Under the pieces are notes generated by a model. It saw only the letters and a program-made list of their open reading frames with translations. It did not search any database and had not been told where the DNA came from. A program made the position numbers and the translations under genes. Shown here piece by piece: positions 11,901 to 23,900 of a stretch of 64,000 nucleotides of DNA. Numbering within the stretch: position 1 is the first letter of the stretch; the number at the start of each line of letters is the position of its first letter. Source of the stretch: Mercenaria mercenaria (taxonomy: Eukaryota > Mollusca > Bivalvia > Venerida > Veneridae); contig NC_069366.1 in NCBI RefSeq assembly GCF_021730395.1, positions 63,307,001 to 63,371,000 on the forward strand, given 5' to 3'.

Positions 11901-14900
11901 ATTTAGGTAATAAATAAATAAAATATAGCTTATTTTCGCACATAAAAAGTTATTTTCGCAAGCGATTTTTCACTCATGTTAATTAAAATCGCTAATAATT
12001 TCCTAATTGTTCGACTAAAATGGTTTAGTTTTGTTTTATAAGTGTCAAATGATCGTCTCTATATAATGATATAAAATAAATTTTAATTAGATATATAATA
12101 AAAAATATGTGGCTTATTTTCGTAAAAAAATCTTATTTTGACGAAAATAACGGTTACCTTCTTTTCGCACTTTAGGCCTACCCGTCAACTCGTCCCCATT
12201 TTGGTCATTTTATCCCCCAAATTTGGTCAATTCGTCCCCCCCACTAGAAATATTTGGTCAACTCGTCACCGTTTTTGGTCATTTCGTCCCCCCTGTATAT
12301 ATTTTTTTCATTTCGTCCACACTCTTTTTACTTTGAAGTCCTTTAATATGAATTAAGGCACCGCCTAGCATGGGGATTTATCTTTTATATATCCGCTTAC
12401 AAAAAAATATTCAACACTCAAAAGAAAGTGAAACTTCACTCTAAACAGTTCTCGCACTGGCTTTAGGAATTTTTTTGTTTGTTTGCATCCACGCAGAAAC
12501 TTGACGACCTTTACACTTCCTTACTGTTTTAAAAGGGTTTTTCGGTTGCATATACAGTTTTTATTACGAAAAAGAAGTAAAAGAATCATGTTGGCGCGGT
12601 TTACGAATTTCTGTGACTGATTCGGGGTGCTCGGGTGTTCATGCAGACAACCAGTCTGTGGTGTGTACATAAACCGGAACCGGAAAACATCGGAAAAAAA
12701 CTGCCTCAGTATAAAAAACTAATTGCAGACAACAAAGACGAATAACTATATACGGACGTTACCATCTCAGGGATTTTCATCCCCGGCACTTCGCGCCGTG
12801 GATATTAACTAAATATAATTAAATTGTTAAAACAATTTGAGTATTATACAGGGGAAAGGTGGGATAATCTTTAAAATTAAAGATAAATTAACTTGTAAAG
12901 TAAAAATTTTGAAAATAACCGATGCGGTAAATACAGTGTTACATATTTATAATAAGAATAAAAGAAAGTCACAAAACAGCATATATTATTGTGCGTCATG
13001 CTGTCCCACAAGGCGGAGTCTTATCCCCTACACTCTTCTTGCTTTTCATCAATGATCTGGTGTCTGAACTACCGAAAGGAGTTAAGGCTGCTCTCTACGC
13101 TGACAATCTGGTGTTATGGTGTAAGGAAGAACATGCCACTACAGCCACATGTCGTCTTTCTCACAGATGCACTGTCTGTCATGGAAGCTCTGATCAACAA
13201 TAAAGCTCCGCAGCTAGCCAGGAGAATGCAGAGCCTGAGTATAACCTGCAAAGTAGCACTTCATTGGATTCCATCCCATTGTGGACTTGCAGGCAATGAA
13301 GAGGCAGACAAACCAGCTAAGCTAGGAGCTCAGTCAGAACAACCAACAGAACCTGTGAGTTACAAGGAGAAAGTCACCATCATCAAGGCACTAACGAGAC
13401 CAAGGATGGAGGAAGATGCTTTTCATCTCCTTGATCGGTCTGAACAAGTGATGATGGTCAGGCTCCGCTCAGGGCACAACAAGCTCAATGCTCACATGTA
13501 CAAGAAATACAGACTGACATCATCGCCAACTTGACCATGTGGTGAAGAAGATCAGACTGCTGAGCATATACTTCAGAGATGTAAAAGGCATGACCAGGAG
13601 CGAGCTGCGACTTGGATGATAGATACCTCAATCCACCAGAAATTGTATGGAGGCATTGAGGATCTGCGGCAAACCACAAGTTTCATCGAGGCTACTGGTC
13701 TGACAGTGTAGTCGCGAACGATAAGAAGAAGCACATATTATTATGCCCTTTTCCCGTTATTCTGAGCCCCTTACCCGTTATTTCAGTTCTTGTCAGTAAC
13801 AGAATTAAGTTTTATAAAAGTTTTTGCTATAGTTTTTTACTCCAACATCTAAACATAAAAAATCCACATGAACAAAAATTCTAAGGATTGTTGTCAATGA
13901 ATAACCCAGGCTTTCACATGATGACCCTCACCCTCTGAAACAGCCAGATGCTTTCTTGTTAAACCGAGACTTGTGATCTTTTGTACTAGCTCTCAAAAAC
14001 TAAGGCTTTTTTTTTTGATAAAGTTATTTTTTGAAATTAAGAACAGATATATAATTGTGTTTTTCAGACAAAATAGTTTTACAATAAGTTGTTTCTATTT
14101 CCTATAAGAAGGTTATATATTACCCCAGTGATTTTAGATAAGCAAATTTTGTGCCAAAATTTTCTGTTGTGTATATTTCTATTTTACTGTGAGTAATACT
14201 ATTTTCTTTTTATTCTTGTTTAACTGTCATATGAGTTGCCACAACATGCATAAAATTTAGAAACAGGAAATAGCTTAGACTGGCTCCCGTCCCTATGTTT
14301 GTTCTTATTTACGTATATCAGTTTTCTTCATTAAGAGGGAAATAACTCCAGAAGGTTGTTTCTACATTGACTTTTTTTATTGCCCCTGGCTCCGAACATA
14401 GGTATGGTTCAGCCATCAGATAAAACTGTGCTATTTTAGAGGTTTAAAAGTTTCTTATAAAATGTTTACAATATTAATATAAAAGATAACCATGCAGCCA
14501 GGGAGCCAGGCTAGAAATAGCTGCAAGTGCAAATTTTCCAAAGGCTCTGATCAATAAGAAGGCTCGGAATTACAAGAAAGAGGCATAACTGTTAATCAAT
14601 TAAATGGATAAGCGACAGAAACATATAATGAAGCAAGTAAAGATTACTTTCACTGTAATAAACATGTTAATCCGTCGGTACTTTATACTTTTGTTAGATG
14701 TCATATTAAAGTAGTTGTAACTAAGTCATTGTATCCATTTTAATAAATTTATATCGACACAAGTCTGGCTGGTTTTCTTCCTTTAATTATAATATTCGTG
14801 CCAATTGCAAAATATACCTGTCAATCACGATACCATGTTACTTTAACACTTATTGAATTTATTATTATAAAAGGGGTATTTGAAAAGGTGATGATTATGA

Positions 14901-17900
14901 TTAATCACTTTTACAGTCGATGCTTAGACTGAAAGGTGTTAAGGTAGTTCTGAACGTTTGAAAAACTTGAAGTGATGGCGTAACTTAGATACTTGCATTT
15001 CAAAACAATCACGATTAGAATAATAACATTCCAGCAAACTTTACACTTTTAGCTATGAAACGGGCATGCACTCTGCACTTTTACATACAACAGGGTATTT
15101 AAAAAAAAAAGATTGGACATGCAGAGTAGATGACCCCTATTGATTTTGAGGTCACTCAGTTAAAGTTCAAAGTCACAGGGGTCTGAACATGGAAAACCGT
15201 TTCCGGTCAGTAACTTGAGAACCACCTGACCCAGAATGTTGAAACTTCATAGGATGATTGGTCATGCAGAGGAGATGACCCCTATTTATTTTAGGGTCAC
15301 TCTTTTAAAGGTCAAGGTCACAGGGGGCTGAACATGGAAAACCATTTCCGGTCAGTAACTTGAGAACCACTTGACCCAGAATGTTGAAACTTCATAGGAT
15401 GATTGGACATGCAGACTAGATTACCCTTATTGATTTTGGGGTCACTTGATCAAAGGTCAAGGTCACATGGGCCTGAACATGGGAAACAAATTCCGTTCAG
15501 TAACTTGAGAACCACTTGACCCAGAATGTTGAAAATGCATAGGATGATTGGTCATGCAGAGGAGATGACCCCTATTGATTTTGGGGACACTCCGTTTAAG
15601 TCAAGGTCGCAGCAGATAGAAAAACTTAGTGGGATGATTGGACATGCCAAGTAGGTGATCCCTATTGCAGCCAACCATCAGTGTTTCTTTGACTTTTGCT
15701 CTTGTCTCCTAATGACTTCTTGCATATATGACTATGCATTGGGGGAGACATGCGCTTTTTTACAAAAGCATATTCTAGTTTATATCCCTGTTTAAAGTGC
15801 ACTTCTTAGGCTTGCTGTTACAAATATTGAGATTAGTGACCAGTGCTGTATTATCCAATAGCTGGACCAGACTTCAACTTCAACTGTGTTTCTTCCAACA
15901 ATCAACTTTGATTATGACTGGAACGTCGGGGGTCATTAGTAAAATATTTCTATGATACGAGGGTGTTAAATATAGTTAAAAGTAGGGATGGCAACGAATA
16001 TTCGAATATTCGTTCATGACACGAATATTCGAATACTGTTTCACTATTCGAATATTCGGAAAAAAATATAAAATCATAAGAAATAAATAAAAACCAAATG
16101 CAAGAACCAGTATGTTCGTTTATCTAGTTTACCAACATTCGTTTTCATTGTAAACATGGTAAATACGCACAAAAAATGGCTTCCGTCGCTGTCAGACGTG
16201 TCACTTTGTATATTAGTGTGCCGATATTGTACATCGCTATGGTGATGACATCATACCCTGTAGTTAATACCACTAAAAGCTTACCTTTAGAAATTTTATT
16301 AGTCCCCAGCTGATGTAAACCCGTTACAAATCGCCTTGTTTTCAGTAAGTGCGAACCGCATATAATTAAAAATCATCAGAAAGCACTTATACTAATGACT
16401 CGGATTTCAATCAAAGTCGATTCAAGATGTATTTCAGTAAAGAAAAATGCCGAAAAGTGGTGTAAACAAGTCAAATGTGATAAATATTATTTTTATGTAA
16501 AACAGATTCCTCTTGATAGTAAATGCATTTCGTATGGAAAAAATAGTAGAATCTACTCAATATTCAGACAGAGGGTAAAGTTAAGCAAAATATATGTTTA
16601 TAAGACATCCCCCACCCTCACAGTCTTAATTTTACACCCCGTTTAATCGAAAATATTGTTCATGCTATTACGTGAATCTACTGTCAAAATGCAAGCAATG
16701 CCGCCTGTCTGTTTAAAGTATTTCACGCGATCATCGGATAATAAGTCGGCTACGTGTAATATGTGTGGAGAGAACCTTACTTACGGGAGGGCTACATCCC
16801 TGTAAAAACATGTAAAAATAAGTACAACCTATATAGATTATATGTAAATGGAGGCAAATAACAAATATTTTATATTCAAAAAGATGAACAAGCGATGAGA
16901 ACGATAAGTCAGTCTTAATTCGTCAATGTCTAGATTACTTCCGTTGTAAACGAAAGTAGAATTAATGCAGATCGCTGCTAAGGGTACGATAAATTCACAA
17001 AGTTTTGAGTCGATTTGTTTATCATTTGATGACCGAATATTCGAATATTCGTTCGGAAGGCTGACCGAATATTCGAATACCAAAATTGCTATTCGTTGCC
17101 ATCCCTAGTTAAAAGTAAAAACAAGATGATTGTGTTAGAACATACAAGCAGGTATGCTGTTAGTGAAGCATTGAAGACTTGCATTAGTCTAGTCTTGATG
17201 GTGTAATGTATGGGAGTTCATTCCAATATCTGATTGTGCGAGGGAAGAAATGGTTGATGTCAAACTGTGTTAATGAGAATGGAACAAAGAAGTTACTGTT
17301 TCTAGATAGTGTTAGGTGGTTGTGGTCTGCCATGACAATGCTATTAGAGATCTTCAACTTGTACAGCATGATCAGTGAAGCATTTATTCTACATTGTTCT
17401 AAAGTTGGCCAGTTTAGCAAGGTAAGCATTGGAATTTGCTGTGACACTACTCTGGTATAAGTAGTCATTCATGACATATCTAGCTGCAGCTCTTTGCACT
17501 CTTTCTATATCATGTGTAAGAGTTTTTTGTCACGGGTACCATACTGTGCTACTGTATTCCAAAAGGGGTCTCACATAGGTCTTGTTTGCTTTTTCTTTTA
17601 TACCTTTGTTACTATTATGTACATTTCTTTTTATAAATCTAAGGGTATTACCCACTTTTGATGTTACACTTTTTCCAAGTAAAGTCATCACTGAAAGTTA
17701 ATTCAAGGTATTTTGCATTTTTGTTACTTTTTATGCCCCCGAAGGGAGGCATATTAGTTTTCAACTGTCCGTCCGTTCGTTCGTTCATTAGTTGGTTAGT
17801 TCGTTCGCTCGTCACAACGTTAACTTTTTGCATGAAGGCACTTTACTCGCGAACCACTGCACCAAGGACCTTCAAACTTCACATGCTGGTAGTACTTTTT

Positions 17901-20900
17901 GAGTACACCACCCCTACTGACTTTGGGGTCACCAGGTCAAAGGTCAAGGTCACAGGGGCCAACGTTAACTTTTTGCATGAAGGCACTGTACTCGCGAACC
18001 ACTGCACCCAGGATCTTCAGACCACTTGCTGATAGTACTTATTGAGTACACCACCCCTATTGCCTTTGGGTCACCAGGTCAAAGATCAAGGTCACAGGGG
18101 CCAACGTTAACTTTTTGCATGAAGGCTCTTTACTTGCGAACCACTGCACCCAGAACCTTCAAACTTCACCTGCTGATAGTACTTAATGAGTACACCACCC
18201 CTACTGACTTTGGGGTCACCAGGTCAAAGGTCAAGGTCACAGGGGCCAACATTAACTTTTTGCATGAAGGCACTTTACTCGCGAACCACTGCACCCAGGA
18301 CCTTCAGACTTCACTAGCTGATAGTACTTACTGGGTACACCACCCCTAATGACTTTGGGGTCACCAGGTCAAAGGTCACGGTCACAGGGGCCAACGTTAA
18401 CTTTTTGCATGAAGGCACTTCAGTCGCGAACCACTTCACCCAGGACCTTCAATCTTCACATGCTGACAGTACTTACTGAGTACACCACCCCTACTGACTT
18501 TGGGGTCACCAGGTCAAAGGTCAAGGTGCTGCGGGGGCATTTGTCACCATTAGTGACAGCTCTTGTAATTCAATGTTTTGAAGTTTGTAGGGGTAAATGG
18601 CAGGTTTTCTCTTTTTGGTAATTCTAATGATCTCGCTTTTGTCACGGCTAACGGCTAAACTTCATTGACCAATTATCTTCCCAGATTTCCAAATTTCTTA
18701 ACTTTAGATTCTTAAGTCATTCTGTAGTTTTTCAGAGTCTGATTGGTTATCAATGGTTAAGTTCACTGGCACCAGATCAGAAAGAAAATCCCTCCGTACG
18801 TGTTATACCCTACCCCTAGGTATTCTATAAGAACCATATGTTCTCCGTGACTATTTGATAAACGACATTGTGTCTGAAATCATTAGTCCTCCACCTCTGA
18901 TAATTCATGTGGGGAAGTTGGCAGTTACTTGCTGAGAACAGGTTTGTTCTGGTACAGAACCCAGGAACACTGGTTAGGTTAACTGCCCGCTGTTACATGA
19001 CTGAAATACTGTTGAAAAACGGCGTTAAACCCAAAACAAACAAACAAACAAACAAACAAGAACCATGGTCATGAACGGGAAAGTGCACTAACCCGTTTCA
19101 ATCGTACATTTCTCATCTTAAACGCGCAGTTCGGTGAATGGGTACCTAGTATATTGAACAAGCGATAATTTATCTTCCATCGTGCACCAGTCACATTGTC
19201 CCAATATTCCATATTGCTGAGATTATCAACATATTTTATGCTTTCGTCAACGTTACAGAAAAACTTGCTTGAACTTCCCTAATGAACATCCGGTCTAGAG
19301 GTCACGGCAGTACGCACATGTTCGGCGAAACGTAAACAAACAAAAACAGATTTTAAAAAAATCACAATTTTACACTAAAACTCGAAATGATGAATGAAAT
19401 TCATCTTGTATATGATCTTTAATTTGAAATCGTACATTGGTCAGCATCTGTTCTGTATATTTTATTCATTTTCACATTTTAGCAAACACGTGTAGTAAAA
19501 TGACGATTGACATACATTTTTACAACAGCCAATCAGAATGGTTTGTAATTTAGAACGGAACTTCACCAGGGAAGTTCAAGCAAGTTTTTTGTGTAATGTT
19601 GAAATTACTATAAACTACGCATTGTTTTTCTAAGATAAGATGTATTGAAAAAATGTGACCGGTACACAATGGAAGATAAATTACCACTTGTTTGATATCC
19701 ATAGTACACATTTACCCCACTGCGTGTTTTAGGTATGAAATGCGCGATTGAAACGGGTTAGTATATTTTCCCATTCACGACCATGGTTCTTATAGAATAC
19801 CTAGGGGTAGGGTATAACACGTACGGAGGGATTTTCTTTCTGATCTGGTGCCAGTGGTTAAGTATACAACTGTATCATCGGCTTTTCATCCTTATATAAC
19901 AGAGGCTGATATAGGAGAGATCGCCGTGACGACACGCATTAACACCTGTTTATCTGGTGGTTGGCAAAACAAATGTTTTTACATCGTTTGTGTTTGGGGT
20001 CGGAATTTTTAATTTTTAATAACTTTCTCGCTCATTTATGGATTTTAAAAATTCAAAAAGTTTTGAAATGCTTTCGATTTTCATATTTTCTCATTTAAAT
20101 ATCTTTTTAAAATGAACTAGAGCTATCACTAAAGGTGATGAATGTACCCCCCTCATGCACTGACACAGTACATTGCAATTTGTCGCACACAAGATTGCAT
20201 AATTATGTGGACTGTATGTATATAGACTGTATGTATACAGTATAGTAACAAAAAACAAAGTCCCATAACTATGCAGAATATTTATCTAAAAGAATGTAAC
20301 ATGCACCATGCACAACTAGGGTTGGTACTGATCACTTGTGTGAAGTTTCATTAAATTGTGTGTAAGGGTTTGGTAGATTAGGCACGCACAAGATTGCATA
20401 TGCAGACTGTATGTACATAGTATGTTAACAAGAAACAAAGTCCCATAACTCTGCAATTTTTGTCGCTGAAGAAACCTAACCTGCCCCATGCACAACTACT
20501 GTTGTTACTGATCACTTGTGTGAAGTTTCATTAAATTGTGTCAAGGGGATGAGGAGAGATGGTGCGCACAAGATTGTGTTTATGTATATAGTATAGTAAC
20601 AAAAAAACAAAGTCCCATAACTCTGCAAAAAAATTTTCTAAAAGAACCTAACATGCCCCATGCACAACTACTGTTGGTACTGATCTCTTGTGTGAAGTTT
20701 CATTAAATTGTGTCAAGGGGATGAGGAGACATGGTGCGCACAAGATTGTGTCTATGTATATAGTATAGTAACAAAAAAACAAAGTCCCATAACTCTGCAA
20801 ATTTTTTTTCTAAAAGAACCTAACATGCCCCATGCACAACTACTTTTGGTACTGATCACTTGTGCGAAGTTTCATTAAATTCTGTCAAGGGGATAAGAAG

Positions 20901-23900
20901 AGATGGTGCGCACAAGATTGCGTCTACGGACAGACGGACAGACAGACAGACAGACAACCTGAAACCAGTATACCCCACCTTACAACTTTGTTGTCGGGGG
21001 GTACAATAACCATTTTAAATGACATATGATTTTAATAGCGGCGTAGCGATGCTCCAAACTTTTAGAAAAAACTCTGTAAGTTAAGCGTTCATAATAAATC
21101 CATTTTATTTCAAAATGATAAGTAAAAGTAATCAATAAACTGCTTGTTTTATATCCTTTCCATTGATAAAAAAAAAATATTGATATCATTAATTTTATGT
21201 TTTAAAAAAGTTTAAGCCGTTAGAAAAACATCACTGTTTACAAAAAAACATGGACGCTCTGCATCTGCCCACCCGATATTTGTCTTATCAGTTCTAAAAA
21301 TAGAAAATACAAGGGATTTGTATACAAACACAATCTGTCCTATTCGGCCACTTCCCAATTGAAAATAAGGTCATTTTTTTCCAACTGTGGCAGAGGAACT
21401 TCCCAAAATGTAAAAAAAAAAAAAAATTTTTTTTGTTTTTGTTTGTTTTTTTGGCAATTATACTTCACAAATAGGAAGCAGTGAGCTCATTTATGATTAG
21501 GAAACCACCAAATTGTGTCCTCTGTTACATACTTCTTTTGCAGAAGGAAAAAGACTCTGCTTCAGTAAAATGCTCTTTTCCCAAAATGAGCAATTATCGC
21601 GTATGAATTTCCCAATTTGAAAGGCCAGGGCCTCTTCCCAATTTCCTGATTAAAAGCCCTGTGACTAGTGTGGCACTGATTGAGATTGATGTCCCTCAAC
21701 TACAATTATTTAGGTTCTATTTAAAAGAAATGATTTAATCCAAAATACCACATTCCTATTGACACCAAGATTCATCACTTTGTAAATAAGAAGCTGGTGG
21801 TCTACTTTATCAAATGCTTTAGAAAAATCCATAACAATTAAATCAGTTTGCTTACCAGCATCAAGGTTATCAAAGATCTCTTGTGTAAAAGAGAGAAGTT
21901 GCATTTCGCGTTTAGCATGAATGTTTCGAGCAAAGCCATGTTGAAAAGGTGTCAGGAGGTTGTTGGAATCAAGATGATCCATTATGTTTGAAACCAAAAT
22001 GTTCTCCATCATTTTTGATGCTACACGTGTTACGGATTCCATTATTTTATTAACTTGTATTTCCTCTGCAGATATGGAGATTGGTGACTTCAGTGCTTTA
22101 TTATCCAATAGCTGGACCAAAAGGATTCCATTACCTTATTAACCTCTATTTCCTATATTCCTATTCCACAAGACTTGAAACAGGTAAGAATGTCCCATGG
22201 CAAGCTAAGGTTTTACTTTTGAATAGCATCTCATTTTCATATACTGAATGATGTTTCACCTACTGAATCATAATTTCTTAAGTCCTTATTTGATCTTGAG
22301 AAAGAGTTATAGAACTTATTAGATGAGAATATTCTTATTATTAAACTGATTAAGAATTTTAAAGAAATAGCTGGTTATTATACACTCTCAATTTTGTTTG
22401 AGTTCTGACAGAATAATTTTTCTCTTTATTCACCATTACAGTCATTATTCACCATTATTATAAAGCTCTGAAATTGTAACGCTGTAATGGTGAATAAAGA
22501 GAATTCATGACTTTGGATAATAATAGTGCATGTATATATTTTCTACTACAGGTGTATTTGATGGGAAGCCAGCAGAGTATGTGTTTATGTTGCTGTTTAA
22601 CTGGCTCTGCCTTGTTGTATCCTTCAAAATTTCATCAGAATCTTGTGTATCTATGCTATAAAGTGAAGTATTAAGGGGAAAGGCCATGTTGTTCTAGTGT
22701 TATTTAAGTCTGCTAGGTTTTTATACGCCTGAAGGGACGTATTATGTTATGACGCCGCTGTCCGTCCGTTAGCAATTTCGTGTCCGCTCTATAACTCTTG
22801 AACCCCTTGAAGGATTAGAAGAAACTTGACACAAATGTTCACCACATCAAGACGATGTGCAGAGCGCATGGATGGCCCGCTTCAAGGTCACACTTGGGGG
22901 TCAAAGGTCATGACTTTGTTTTGTGTCCGCTTTAACTCTTGAACTGCTTGAAGGATTTTAATGAAACTTGGCACGAATGTTCATCACATCAAGACGACTT
23001 GCAGAGCGCATGTTTTAGATGGGTCGCTTCAAGGTCAAGGTCACACTTAGGGGTCAAAGGTCATACTTGAACCCCTTGAAGGATTTCAAAGACTCGACAC
23101 AAATGTTCACCACATTGAGACAACATGCAGAGCGCATATTCTGGATTGCTCGCTTCAAGGTCAAGGTCACACTTAGGGGTCAAAGGTCATATGACTATGT
23201 TTCGTGTCCGCTCTATAACTCTTGAACTGCTTGAAGAATTTTAAAGAAACTTGGCACAAATGTTCACCACATCAAGATGATGTGCAGAGCGCATGTTTCT
23301 GATGGCTCGCTTTAAGGTCAAGGTCACACTTAGGGGTCAAAGGTCATACCTTCAGACTTATATTGCTCTGCATTGCGGTGCTTTTTTTTTTTGTATCATT
23401 TAAGGCAGCGAAAGAATTTTCAAACGCGGCTTTTTTTTAAGGTATGAGCATTGTAATTTGCCATTTTGTTTCCATGGCAACATTAAACAAAGTGGCAGAT
23501 TTAATCTGTTACTAAATACTTACCTGAACTGTATTTCCTTAATTCCGTAAGACAATATTTCTACTTTGCCCAACGAAATCAGAAGAAACTATCATGCTTT
23601 ACATTTTAAACTCAAGAAGCTTAATTTCCAAAATGGACTGGTCCATCATTCATTCTGGGCAATAAAATATGCAACTGTGAGTGTGAGAAGTTTCATCAAA
23701 ATTTACGTTGTAGAAGTTTTTCAATCAAAATGGTTAATTTCCCATAGACTCCCATTATGAAAACTTGCTTGAGATAAAAAAAAAAATTCAAATCAGTCTT
23801 ACAAAAAAATCAAGCACACGACCCTACTCATTTTATTGGCTGAATTATTTTAGAATATATTGGGGCTTTGAAAAATCAAGGTTAAATCAAATTCTACATT

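Larger units (their letters stand above)
5989..12184. mobile_element. Large foldback element with tandem-repeat arms, in Derlin-1 intron 1
   Basis: It starts GGTAGGCCTAAAGT and ends with the complement ACTTTAGGCCTACC. The similarity runs about 65 bp inward (TACGAAAATAAGCCA on the left, its complement on the right). The left arm (6000-6321, 7681-8480) holds repeats of about 180 bp built on CGAAAATAACCGTAATAAAT. The right arm (8690-8884, 11355-12170) holds repeats of about 185 bp in the opposite sense (AGCTTATTTTCGCATATAAA). Two nested insertions are listed separately. It begins about 65 bp after exon 1. No transposase seen. Confidence 0.75.
17170..22034 (-). mobile_element. Minus-strand non-LTR retrotransposon split by nested insertions
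   Basis: RT pieces in 5' to 3' order on the minus strand: 22034-21655 (ENILVSNIMDHLDSNNLLTP, TDLIVMDFSKAFDKVDHQLL, then VVVEGHQSQSVP); about 19912-19857 (ISASV..., ADDTVVYL); 18763-18567 (TIDNQSDSEKLQND, SRDKSEIIRI); and 17732-17170 (AKYLELTFSDDFTW, then GWPTLEQ-like NWPTLEQCRINASL and FFPRTIRYWNELP). This is a CR1/L2- or Jockey-type RT (inference). The 5' end is truncated at the Derlin exon-2 relic. The segment around GVPQG-S..LFLLYIND is missing or lies in the gap at 19913-21655. Point decay is present. Confidence 0.82.

Noticed and set aside
16395-16646. 83-codon open frame in the hAT relic
   Set aside because: No similarity to transposase; the recognisable BED-like stretch lies downstream at 16711-16818 instead.
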